The translations under genes were made by a program, and so were the position numbers. A stretch of DNA of 64,000 bases, from contig CBDHGH010000003.1 in assembly GCA_965263065.1 (NCBI GenBank), forward strand, positions 434,001 to 498,000. The letters are read 5' to 3'. Under the pieces are notes generated by a model, which was not told where the DNA came from, did no database searches, and saw nothing but the letters and a program-made list of their open reading frames with translations. Every line of letters starts with the position of its first letter. Position 1 is the stretch's first letter. The stretch comes from TK10-74A sp965263065 (GTDB taxonomy: Bacteria; Chloroflexota; Dehalococcoidia; Bin125). This document shows, in pieces, positions 26,340 through 34,183 of this stretch.

Positions 26340-27101
26340 CTAGCTGAGCCTCAGGGTGACGGGCGCGTGGTCCGACGGCTTGTTCCCGGCCCGCTCGGCC
26401 ACGTCGATGACGACGTCGGCGCAGCGCGCGAGCAGGCGCTCCGTGACCAGGTGGTGGTCGATGCGCAGCCCCTCGCCGCGCTCGAACATCGATGACCGGA
26501 AGTCCCACCAGGTCCACTCCCGCGCGTCGGGCCGCAGCGTGCGCAGGGCGTCGTGCAGGCCCAGCCCCAGCAAGGTCTGGAAGCGCTCGCGCGCCGGCGG
26601 CGCCCCGAGCACGGTGTCGGCCCAGCGCTCGGGCTCGGAGCAGTCGATGTCGCCGGGCGCGATGTTGTAGTCGCCGCAGGCCACGAGCTCGGCGGACAGA
26701 TCCTGCGCGGCCAGCCAGCGCGCGAGCTGGTCGAGCCACTCCAGCTTGTAGTGCCACTTGTCGCTGCCGACGGTGCTGCCGTTGGGCACGTAGAGGTTGA
26801 CGACGCGCACACCGCCGATGCGGGCGGCGATGCCGCGCGCTTGCGCGTCGCCGGACCAGGGCAGGTCGGTCTCCACCTCTTCGATCGGCGCCAGCGAGGC
26901 GATCCCGACGCCGTTGTAGGCCTTCTGACCGGACACGGCGACCTCGTACCCGAGCGCGTCGAACCCGTCGAAGGGGAACTGCTCCTCGGTGCACTTGAGC
27001 TCTTGCAGGCAGAGGACGTCGGGGCGTTCCTGGTCGAGCCAGTTGAGGATGCGATTCTCCCGCGCGCGGACCGAGTTGACGTTCCAGCTCACGATGTCCA
27101 T
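26340..27101 (-). CDS. xth: Exodeoxyribonuclease III
   Basis: This 253-aa AP endonuclease/exonuclease III opens with MDIVSWNVNSVRARENR and has LCLQELKCTEEQFP (metal-binding Glu), YGYEV-like GYEVAVSGQKAYNGVGI, CGDYNIAPGDIDCSEP, and the catalytic end GLRIDHHLVT...SDHAPVTLRL. It cuts DNA at abasic sites and trims 3' blocks in base excision repair. The length is normal and all catalytic motifs are present. Confidence 0.95.
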   Translation of the reverse strand: MDIVSWNVNSVRARENRILNWLDQERPDVLCLQELKCTEEQFPFDGFDALGYEVAVSGQKAYNGVGIASLAPIEEVETDLPWSGDAQARGIAARIGGVRVVNLYVPNGSTVGSDKWHYKLEWLDQLARWLAAQDLSAELVACGDYNIAPGDIDCSEPERWADTVLGAPPARERFQTLLGLGLHDALRTLRPDAREWTWWDFRSSMFERGEGLRIDHHLVTERLLARCADVVIDVAERAGNKPSDHAPVTLRLS

Positions 27102-27158
27102 GACACCCCCTGCGTAGCGGCTGCGGCGCGATGCGTCAAAGCGGCGCCGGCGCGATGA

Positions 27159-27929
27159 TCAGCGGCGCTGCGACCAGACGCCCAAGACGATGCCGGCCGC
27201 CACGGCGACGTTGAGCGACTCTACGTGCGGGGCGATGGGCACGCCGACGCGCCGGTCGATCGTGGCTGCGATGTCCGGCGAGAAGCCCGCGCCCTCGTTG
27301 CCGAGCACGAGCGCCCGCCGGGCGTCAGCGGAGTCCGTGGGGGCTTCGTCCCAGACCGAGGGGCCGTCGGCCGCCGCGCCGACGATCTCGTAGCCGCGCT
27401 GCGAGAGCAGTCGCAGGTCGGCGGCGAGGTCGAGCGAGCGCGCGATCACGATGTGAAACCAGGCCCCGGTCGCGGCACGCACGACCCTGGGGTGGATCGG
27501 GTCGGCCGTGCCGGGGCCGGTCAGCACGGCGTCGGCGCCGAACGCGGTGGCCAGGCGGATCAGCGCGCCGGCGTTGCCGGGATCCTGCACCGTGTCCAGG
27601 GCGACCACCGTGGAGCGTCCCTGCGGCGGCAGCGCGGCCATGGCGTCGGCGGCGGCCGGCAGCGTGTCGCGGACGACGGCGAAGCAGCCTTGGGGGCTGC
27701 GGGTGTCGGAGAGGCGCGCGGCGTCCTTGGCGCTGATCGGGGTGACCGTCCCCGGCCGGAGCGCGGCGGCTCGATCGTCGGTGGCGAGCAACTCAGCGAT
27801 GGGCGCGCTGGCGTCGATCGCGTCGCGGACGAGCTTCTCCCCCTCGATCAGGAAGCAGCCGTGCGCGGCTCGGCCCTTGGCGCTGGACAGTGATCGCAGT
27901 TGCTTGAGGTGGCCCGCGCTGAGCGCCAC
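27159..27929 (-). CDS. TrmH/SpoU-family RNA 2'-O-methyltransferase
   Basis: This 256-aa SPOUT methyltransferase has an N-terminal substrate-binding domain (LKQLRSLSSAKGRAAHGCFLIEGEKLV) typical of the rRNA-type enzymes. The knot domain carries motif 1 ALDTVQDPGNAGALIRLA, motif 2 ALVLGNEGAGFS, and motif 3 VPIAPHVESLNVAVAAGIVL. It transfers methyl from SAM to a ribose in rRNA, probably 23S, or tRNA; the target cannot be read from sequence. It lies 9 nt after the CoA-transferase gene on the same strand. Confidence 0.9.
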   Translation of the reverse strand: MALSAGHLKQLRSLSSAKGRAAHGCFLIEGEKLVRDAIDASAPIAELLATDDRAAALRPGTVTPISAKDAARLSDTRSPQGCFAVVRDTLPAAADAMAALPPQGRSTVVALDTVQDPGNAGALIRLATAFGADAVLTGPGTADPIHPRVVRAATGAWFHIVIARSLDLAADLRLLSQRGYEIVGAAADGPSVWDEAPTDSADARRALVLGNEGAGFSPDIAATIDRRVGVPIAPHVESLNVAVAAGIVLGVWSQRR

Positions 27930-27938
27930 GAGCGTCGC

Positions 27939-30314
27939 CTAACCCGCCGGCAGCACGACGAACGGCTCGCCCACGGCGATAGTCCCCGCGGCCAGTAATT
28001 CGGTCGCCACGGCCGCGTCGCGGCCCGTCTCGGCCAGCAGTTCCAGCGTGTGCTCCCCCAGCCCTGGCGGGGCGAGCACGCCGGTCTTCTCGGTGCGGCT
28101 GAAGCGGGCCAAGCGCCCGACGGTGTACAGCGACTCCGGCCCGCCCGGCGCCCGCACGCCGGGAACCCACAGGTGCAGCGCCTCCGCGCCCTCGAGGAAC
28201 GGGTCGCTGGACAGTTGTTGCACGCTGCGCACGCGCATCGCCCGGAGGCCGGCGTCCATGCAGCGGCGCTCGGCGTCGGCCGTATCCAACCCGCCAATGG
28301 CGCGGCAGAGGCCCTCCTGGAGGGCGTCGTCGTCGTGGGGAGGCGCGGACAGCAGCCCGGCGTCGCGCAGGGCGGCGAGGGCGGCGGCACGCTCCGCCGC
28401 GCCGTCGCGGGCGGCGGCGACATCGACGGCCTGGAGCCGCAGCCAGCCGTCGCGCGTCCGGTAGTAGCGGTCGAGCGGGTCGGGCCCTGCGAAGTCCGCG
28501 CCGCCGCGGTGGGACGGCCGGCGCCCGTCGTAGCGCACGATCTCGTCGCTCTGCATCATGCCCGACTGCCCGGCCAGCGACGTCCAGCCGCGCTGGCCAC
28601 CACCCCCGCGGCGCTGATGCAGCAGCGCCAGCACGGCGCCCAGCGCCAGCGTGGCCGCGCCGGCGACATCGTTGACGGGCAGACGCATGAACACGGGATC
28701 GCTGTCGCCGCCCTGGGCGTGCATCATCCCGCTGAAGGCTTGCAGCACCGGATCGAAGCCGGGCTCGCTGCCGAGTGGGCCGCCCTCCCCGAATCCCGTG
28801 AGGGAGATCGTGATGATCTCCGGCTTGACGGCGCGCAGGGAGGCGTAGTCGATGCGCAGCCGCTCCAGGACGCCCTCGCGGTAGTTGTCGATCACGATGT
28901 CGGCGCCGCGGGCGAGGTCCAGGAAGAGCGCGTGCCCGGCCTCGCTCCGCAGGTCGACGGCCAGTCCCCGCTTGCCACGGTTGAGCGCCACGAAGCCGGC
29001 CCCGAACACCCGCGTGAAGTCGCCGTCGAGGGGCTCCACCTTCACCACGTCCGCGCCGAGTTCGGCGAGCAGGGCGCCCGCGTGCGCCCCCGCGATGATC
29101 GTGCCCAGGTCCAGCACACTGACGCCGGCGAGCGGGCCATCCTGCGTGGGGGCGTCGCGGGGGGCCGGCGGCTGCGCCGGCCAGGGCTCCGCGCAGGCGT
29201 CGTGCTGCCCGAGGGCCGGGGCGGGGCCCCGGATGGAGGCGGGCGACCGCGTGAGGTTCAGCGGCAGCCCCGGCATCACGACGCGGCCGCGCTCGGGATC
29301 GTCGACTTCGGCGCGCATGCCGATGGCCTTGATCTGGGGGTGGTCGAGCCAGTCGTCGCGATCCTCCACGGGTCCGACGGGGCAGCCGATCTCGGCCAGG
29401 ATCTGTAGCCACTCGTCACGGGGGCGCCGCAGGAAGGCCTCGCGCAGCAGGCCGATGGCCCAGAGGATGTTCTCGGACTGCGCCACGGCCATCGGATCGC
29501 CGCCGAGGCGTGCGTCCGTCAGGACGTGCAGCAGGCCCAGCCGGTCCAAGACGGGCAGGAAGAAGGTGGGCTTGAGCGCCGCCACGAAGAGCCATTGGCC
29601 GTCGCTGCACTCGTAGGGGTGGTAGTGGGGCATGGGTCCGCCCGGCCCGCCCGGGGTCGGCACGAACTGCGCGCCGGGGGTGTGCGTGACGCCGTGCGCC
29701 TGCAGCATGCCGTGCAACCCGCCCACGCCGACCGTCTGCCCCGCGCCCGACGCGTCCCGCTCGACCAGCGCCGCGACGGCGGCCGTCGCGCCCCACATCG
29801 CCTGCGAGTAGAGGACATTCGGAGCGACGCTGTCCACGGGCACGACATCGCCGCTGTACTGTCCGAGCGCGACCCCGGTCCCCGCCTCGATCATCGCGGC
29901 CGACTCCCCGCCGCCGGCCCAGGGGGTGGCGTCGGGCAGGAAGGGGGGCATGTGCAGGAAGATGAGGCGGCCGTTGTCGGCGCGGACCGTCTCCGGGTCC
30001 AGGCCGCGTTGAGCGAGCACGTCCCGCGTTTCGCTGAACAGGCAGACGTCGGCGCCGCGCAGGAAGGCGTCGCGCCGGGCGCGCGCGGCCGGATCGGCCG
30101 GGTCGATGACGATGCTCCGCTTGTTGCGATTCCAGATCGCGAAGCCGGGCCGCCCGCGCCCGGGGTCGCCCCCAGGCGGCTCCAGCTTGACGACGTCCGC
30201 GCCGAAGTCGGCCAGGTACATCGCCGCCATGGGGCCCGCGATGCCCGTGCTGGCATCGAGCACGCGGATGCCGTCAAGCGGGCCCGGCGGGGGTGTGGCC
30301 GAACGGGGCGTCAT
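27939..30314 (-). CDS. Tandem family III CoA-transferase (two CaiB/BaiF domains)
   Basis: At 791 aa this is about twice the length of a single CaiB/BaiF enzyme. It has two full domain starts: GPLDGIRVLDASTGIAGPMAAMYLADFGADVV near residue 12 and GPLAGVSVLDLGTIIAGAHAGALLAELGADVV near residue 385. The C-terminal copy has the catalytic-type Asp549, 25 residues before the GGGGQ turn, as in the single-domain homologue at 56876. The N-terminal copy has Leu or Tyr at that place, so it is probably not catalytic. ATG at 30314 overlaps the LLM gene stop by 4 nt. Confidence 0.88.
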   Translation of the reverse strand: MTPRSATPPPGPLDGIRVLDASTGIAGPMAAMYLADFGADVVKLEPPGGDPGRGRPGFAIWNRNKRSIVIDPADPAARARRDAFLRGADVCLFSETRDVLAQRGLDPETVRADNGRLIFLHMPPFLPDATPWAGGGESAAMIEAGTGVALGQYSGDVVPVDSVAPNVLYSQAMWGATAAVAALVERDASGAGQTVGVGGLHGMLQAHGVTHTPGAQFVPTPGGPGGPMPHYHPYECSDGQWLFVAALKPTFFLPVLDRLGLLHVLTDARLGGDPMAVAQSENILWAIGLLREAFLRRPRDEWLQILAEIGCPVGPVEDRDDWLDHPQIKAIGMRAEVDDPERGRVVMPGLPLNLTRSPASIRGPAPALGQHDACAEPWPAQPPAPRDAPTQDGPLAGVSVLDLGTIIAGAHAGALLAELGADVVKVEPLDGDFTRVFGAGFVALNRGKRGLAVDLRSEAGHALFLDLARGADIVIDNYREGVLERLRIDYASLRAVKPEIITISLTGFGEGGPLGSEPGFDPVLQAFSGMMHAQGGDSDPVFMRLPVNDVAGAATLALGAVLALLHQRRGGGGQRGWTSLAGQSGMMQSDEIVRYDGRRPSHRGGADFAGPDPLDRYYRTRDGWLRLQAVDVAAARDGAAERAAALAALRDAGLLSAPPHDDDALQEGLCRAIGGLDTADAERRCMDAGLRAMRVRSVQQLSSDPFLEGAEALHLWVPGVRAPGGPESLYTVGRLARFSRTEKTGVLAPPGLGEHTLELLAETGRDAAVATELLAAGTIAVGEPFVVLPAG

Positions 30315-31168
30315 GCGTTGGATGCGCCCAGCGACTCGATGAAAGCGGCGTAGCGGTCGAGGCGCGGGATGTTCTCGGCTTCGCCCTCCGGGGGCAGCCA
30401 GAAGATGATGCGCTGGAAGCCGGCCTCGATCAGCCCCGTCACGATCTCCTCCCGCGGGGGCGCGCCGAAGACGCTCAGATCGATCGTGGACATATCGCGG
30501 CCGGCCTGCTCGGCGACGATGCGCAGCGCCGCCAGGCTGTCGCGCACGTCGCTGCGGCCGAAGATCGGCATCCAGCCGTCGGCGTAGTCGACGACGCGCC
30601 GGTGGGCCCACTTCGTGTCGGCGCCGATCAGGACGGGCGGCCCGCCCGCCTGCACCGGCTTGGGGTAGGCCCAGATCTTGTCGAAGTCGACGTGCTCGCC
30701 GTGGAACTCAGCCTCCTCCTGCGTCCAGATCTCGCGCATGGCGAGGATGCGCTCCTTGGTCACCGGCCAGCGGTCCTTGAAGGCCGTGCCGTGGTTCTCC
30801 ATCTCCTCCGCGTTCCAGCCCGCGCCGATGCCCAGCAGGACGCGGCCGTTGGAGATCAGGTCCAGCGAGGCGACCACGTTCGCCAGGAGAATCGGGTCGC
30901 GCTCGGGGATGAGGCAGATGCCGGTGCCCAGCTTGAGCCGCTCCGTGGTGGCGGCGATGGCGCCCAGCGCGACGAACGGGTCGTGGGTGTGCGAGTACTC
31001 CGGCGGGAGGTCGTCGCCACCGGGCCAGCGCGACCGGCGGCTGGCCGGGATGTGGGTGTGCTCGGGGAAGAAGACCGACTCGAAGCCGCGCTCCTCAAGC
31101 GCCCGGCCCAGGGCAACCGGTTGGATGGAGTAGTCGGTGGGGAACATGGTGACGCCGAACGTGGCCAT
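30311..31168 (-). CDS. LLM class F420-dependent oxidoreductase
   Basis: This 285-aa luciferase-like TIM-barrel protein has FGVTMFPTDYSIQPVALGRALEE, ESVFFPEHTHIPASR, LGTGICLIPERDPILLA, and NGRVLLGIGAGWNAEEMENHG, a strong F420-family (TIGR03619-like) pattern. Such enzymes use reduced F420 or FMN to reduce or oxygenate organic substrates. It overlaps the downstream CoA-transferase by 4 nt (ATGA), implying a shared pathway acting on a carboxylate or its CoA ester. The substrate is unknown. Confidence 0.9.
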   Translation of the reverse strand: MATFGVTMFPTDYSIQPVALGRALEERGFESVFFPEHTHIPASRRSRWPGGDDLPPEYSHTHDPFVALGAIAATTERLKLGTGICLIPERDPILLANVVASLDLISNGRVLLGIGAGWNAEEMENHGTAFKDRWPVTKERILAMREIWTQEEAEFHGEHVDFDKIWAYPKPVQAGGPPVLIGADTKWAHRRVVDYADGWMPIFGRSDVRDSLAALRIVAEQAGRDMSTIDLSVFGAPPREEIVTGLIEAGFQRIIFWLPPEGEAENIPRLDRYAAFIESLGASNA

Positions 31169-31249
31169 TGGGACTCCTTCGAAGAATGCGAGGCGTGCGG
31201 GGCCGGACGCCGCTCAGGATAACCCGCGGCCGGACTCCGCGGGCGGGGG

Positions 31250-31990
31250 CTATCCGCGCAGCCCGATCGACCGCATGAGCGCCTCCGGCGACTGGCGGCG
31301 GCAGGTGAACATGGGGGTGTCGCGCTCGGTGTAGCTCGTCGAGCGGGAGGTGCGCAGCTCCCGCACCAGGGCCAGGAACCGGCCCGGGTTGTCGGCCTCG
31401 AACGCGACGACGAACTCCTGGTCGTCCAGACCGTAGGAGTAGGTCGTGTTGATCTTGACGTCGTGGTACTTGTGCCCGACGGCGATGTGCTCGTTCATGA
31501 TCGCCTGGCGCTCGGCCTGGGGCAGCTGGTACCAGGCCTTCGTCTTCACCATCGGGTAGACGAAAAGGTAGTCCGCCGTGCCGCCGTCGTCGCGCAGCCG
31601 GTCGCGAGCGCCGGCCCCGGCGTGCAGCGGGTTGCTGTAGATCGAGCGCATGGTCATGGAGAGCAACGAGTGCGGTCGCTCCAGGGCGGCTCCGACGGCG
31701 GAAGCGAGCAGCGCCGCGTGCCAATCCTGGATCTCGCCCAGGTCGTCCGCGACCTGCCAGATCAGGAAGTCGGTGTCGGCGCGGGTGCCCACGGTGCTGT
31801 AGGTGCGGGTGAGCATGCGCGCGGCCGAGCGCTCGATGAGGGCCGTCAGCGCCGACGCCAGCGCGTCACGCTCGGCGGCAGGGGCGGCGCGGACATCGTC
31901 GCGCAGGCGGAAGAAGCTGAACTTGACGAACTGCTTGCCGGTGGCGGGTGCGGCGGCGACGGCGGCGGGGCGGGACTCCGTGGTCGTCAT
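31250..31990 (-). CDS. hemQ: Coproheme decarboxylase / chlorite dismutase family (HemQ)
   Basis: This 246-aa protein has the chlorite-dismutase ferredoxin-like fold and matches HemQ. VKFSFFRLRDD opens the fold, and YLFVYPMVKTKAWYQLP carries the tyrosine that is radicalised in coproheme decarboxylation. ERQAIMNEHIAVGHKY and the proximal-histidine region before INTTYSYGLDDQEFVVAFE follow. HemQ converts coproheme III to heme b in the monoderm heme pathway. True chlorite dismutase activity is less likely without the distal Arg context. Its ATG overlaps the stop of the aldo/keto reductase by 4 nt. Confidence 0.88.
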   Translation of the reverse strand: MTTTESRPAAVAAAPATGKQFVKFSFFRLRDDVRAAPAAERDALASALTALIERSAARMLTRTYSTVGTRADTDFLIWQVADDLGEIQDWHAALLASAVGAALERPHSLLSMTMRSIYSNPLHAGAGARDRLRDDGGTADYLFVYPMVKTKAWYQLPQAERQAIMNEHIAVGHKYHDVKINTTYSYGLDDQEFVVAFEADNPGRFLALVRELRTSRSTSYTERDTPMFTCRRQSPEALMRSIGLRG

Positions 31991-33060
31991 CGCGAGGCCG
32001 TGCCTCTCGCCGTCCCACTGGCCGCCGTGGCGGCCGCCTGCCGGCGACGGGTCTCCGGGTTCAGCCCGGCCTCCTGCTCGACCGGCAGCCCGTAGTTCGC
32101 GTCGTAGAGCGCCGCGATCGTCGCGGCCTGCGCGTCGGTCACGTCCGCCACGTCCGACGCGGCGGCGAACTCCAAGAGTTGCTCGCGGTTGTAGATGTTG
32201 GGCAGCGCGCTGGCGACCTGCGGCTCGCGCAGGACGTAGCGCAGGGCCTTCTGTCCCAGCGTCGCGCCGTCGTCGGTCAGGAAGCGGAGTTGCTCGATCT
32301 TCTTGAGGCCGTTCAGCAGCCACGCCCGCGGCCGGTGGCGGCGGTGGTCGTTCTCGGGGAAGACGGTGTCCTCGGTGTAGCGACCCTCGAGCATGCCGGA
32401 GGAGTGGGGCACGCGGACGAGCAGCGACGTGTTGGACTCGCGGGCCGCGCGCAGCAGGGCCCGGCCGGGGTCCAACTCCAGGGCGTTGTAGATCATCTGC
32501 ACGCTGTGGATCGGGCGCTGCGTCATCGCGAACTCGCCCTCCTCCCGCCAGCCGATGGCCGGCCCCAGCGCGACGCCGATGGAGCGCACGTGGCCCTCGC
32601 GCTGCACCTTGTCGAGGAAGGTCCAGAGGTCGTCGCGCTGGAGGGCGTCCATGCGCGGGTTGTGCAGCTGCCAGTGGTCGATGCGGTCGCTGCCCAGACG
32701 CCGCAGGGAGCCGCGCAGCGCGTTTTCGAGGAAGGCGGGGTCCCAGCAGTGCTGCGCCTCTTGATGCCCGGCCTGACGGTCGGCGGCGCGCCGCTGCCAG
32801 TCGTAGCCGAGCTTCGCGCCGATGACGATCTTGTCGCGCGCCGCGCCCGGGAAGGCGTGCGCCAGCACCGTCTCGCCGCGCCCGTTGCCGTAGGTCTCGG
32901 CGGTGTCGAAGAAGGTGACGCCGAGGTCGAGCGCCTCCTGCATCAGCGCGGCGGCTTCGTCGTCGCTGAAGGCGCCCCACCAGCCGGCGGCGACCGTCCA
33001 GACGCCGAAACCCACCTCCGACACGTCGATGTCGGTCCCGGCGATGCGGCGGTAGCGCAT
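31987..33060 (-). CDS. Aldo/keto reductase
   Basis: This 357-aa NADPH-dependent aldo/keto reductase opens with MRYRRIAGTDIDVSEVGFGVW. The catalytic Asp/Tyr segment is FFDTAETYGNGRGE, the Lys is in KIVIGAKLGYDW, and DRIDHWQLHNPRMDAL follows. ATG at 33060 has GGAGG close upstream. It overlaps hemQ by 4 nt, so the two are likely co-translated. The pairing with HemQ is unusual to my knowledge; a role in heme metabolism is speculative and a generic carbonyl reductase is the safe call. Confidence 0.9.
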   Translation of the reverse strand: MRYRRIAGTDIDVSEVGFGVWTVAAGWWGAFSDDEAAALMQEALDLGVTFFDTAETYGNGRGETVLAHAFPGAARDKIVIGAKLGYDWQRRAADRQAGHQEAQHCWDPAFLENALRGSLRRLGSDRIDHWQLHNPRMDALQRDDLWTFLDKVQREGHVRSIGVALGPAIGWREEGEFAMTQRPIHSVQMIYNALELDPGRALLRAARESNTSLLVRVPHSSGMLEGRYTEDTVFPENDHRRHRPRAWLLNGLKKIEQLRFLTDDGATLGQKALRYVLREPQVASALPNIYNREQLLEFAAASDVADVTDAQAATIAALYDANYGLPVEQEAGLNPETRRRQAAATAASGTARGTASR

Positions 33061-33151
33061 GTGGCCTCCTTCGTGGCGCGCGTCGTCCAGCCTACGAGGG
33101 CGGATTCGCCCCAGCAATACACCCCCGCGGGGCGCTAGGCTGGCACGGATC

Positions 33152-33679
33152 ATGTGCCCCGATCCCTGCCCTGCGCCCGACCCCCGAACCGCAGCGGCCG
33201 AGCGGCCGGTGTTCGCGCAGCTCGATGCGCTCGGCGTCGCCTATGAGCGCATGCCCTGCGACCCGGCGCTGGCCGACACGGAGCAGTTCTGCGCGCACTA
33301 CGGGATCGACCCGGCGGCGTCCGGCAACACGATCATCGTGGGGTCGCGGCGGGAGCCGCGTCAGTTCTCGGCCTGCCTCGTGACGGCGACGCAACGCCTC
33401 GACGTGAACCGCACGATGCGCCGGCTGATGGGGGTGCGCAAGCTGTCGTTCGCGAGCGCCGACGACACGGTCGCGCTGACGCGGATGCTGATCGGCGGCG
33501 TGACGCTGTTCGGTCTGCCCGGCGATCTGCCGAAGTACATCGACGCGTCGCTGCTGACGCTGCCGGAGATCGTGATCGGCGGGGGCAGCCGCTCGTGCAA
33601 GCTGCGGCTCGCGCCGGGCGAACTGCGCAAGATCCCGGGCCTGGAGGTCGTGGAGGGGTTGGCGCTGCCGCGGGGTTGA
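33152..33679 (+). CDS. YbaK/prolyl-tRNA-deacylase-like protein
   Basis: This 175-aa protein has a YbaK/aminoacyl-tRNA-deacylase domain: FAQLDALGVAYERMPCDP, KLSFASADDTVALTRMLIGGVTLFGLP, and KYIDASLLTLPEIVIGGGSR. These domains hydrolyse misacylated tRNAs (Cys-tRNA(Pro), Ala-tRNA(Pro)). The usual invariant Lys near residue 45 is not seen in the NTIIVGSRREPRQF segment, so the activity may differ. ATG at 33152 is chosen to exclude an upstream frame that overlaps the divergent aldo/keto reductase promoter. Confidence 0.82.
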   Translation: MCPDPCPAPDPRTAAAERPVFAQLDALGVAYERMPCDPALADTEQFCAHYGIDPAASGNTIIVGSRREPRQFSACLVTATQRLDVNRTMRRLMGVRKLSFASADDTVALTRMLIGGVTLFGLPGDLPKYIDASLLTLPEIVIGGGSRSCKLRLAPGELRKIPGLEVVEGLALPRG

Positions 33680-33805
33680 GGTGGCGGCCGCCGGCCGCCG
33701 ACGGGGGAGGGGGGCGCTCGGCCCCGGCCGCGGCGCCGTTCCCCGGGGGAGGGGCGTGCCGCGACCACGCCGATCGCCGCCGGCGCGTTCCGCGCGCCCG
33801 GCGCG

Positions 33806-33830
33806 TGCACGATGTTGCACTCATTTGCAC
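33806..33830. repeat. Three TGCAC direct repeats phased at 10 nt
   Basis: TGCAC occurs at 33806-33810, 33816-33820 and 33826-33830, exactly one helical turn apart, with unlike 5-nt spacers (GATGT, TCATT). An A-rich patch follows at 33848-33853. This layout resembles a binding site for a protein that stacks on one DNA face. The regulated gene is unknown; the dpp operon lies about 350 nt downstream. Confidence 0.5.
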
Positions 33831-33995
33831 GAATTCAGCGGGTTTGGAAAAAATCGAGCGGAGGGCGGGACCGGAATCGGGATGGACGCCGCACCGGCGC
33901 TCCTGCCCGGAGCGCCCGCGGTCCGCGTTCCTCCATCGCAGTATAGCGGATGCGCGGCGAGGTGGCTAGCCGCGGGCCCGACCTCACCCACGAAC

Positions 33996-34027
33996 CCCCT
34001 CTCCAGTTGAACCGCTGGAGAGGGGGG
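33996..34027. repeat. REP-like palindromic unit
   Basis: A perfect 12-bp inverted repeat, CCCCCTCTCCAG and CTGGAGAGGGGG, flanks loop TTGAACCG. It is preceded by a CACC-rich stretch (GACCTCACCCACGAA). No U tract follows, so it is a poor intrinsic terminator. The CCCTCTCC...GGAGAGGG shape resembles extragenic palindromic repeats that are abundant in many GC-rich bacterial genomes. Only one copy is seen in this window. Confidence 0.6.
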
Positions 34028-34090
34028 ACCGGAAGGTAAATCGGGGCGAGATAGCCGCAGACCCACCAACCGATAGGGTCAATAAACTGT

Positions 34091-34120
34091 TTGACAAGCC
34101 CCGGCTGCATCCGGCATACT
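34091..34120 (+). promoter_or_regulatory. Sigma-70-type promoter of the dpp operon
   Basis: A consensus TTGACA -35 at 34091-34096 is followed by an 18-bp spacer and CATACT at 34115-34120. The predicted start is near 34127, leaving a leader of about 57 nt before the ATG at 34184. It stands out as AT-rich in this GC-rich window. Confidence 0.7.
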
Positions 34121-34183
34121 TCCCCCGCTCTGGAACCGAGCGGCCCCACAAAGGGACAGCCGGGGACCGGAAGGGAACATGTG

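Larger units (their letters stand above)
33680..34090. other. 411-base noncoding interval before the dpp operon
   Basis: No gene is seen. The interval holds a GC-rich tail after the YbaK-like gene (about 33690-33805), a triple TGCAC repeat (33806-33830), an A-rich patch (33848-33853), and a palindromic REP-like unit (33996-34027). The dpp promoter starts at 34091. Confidence 0.7.
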
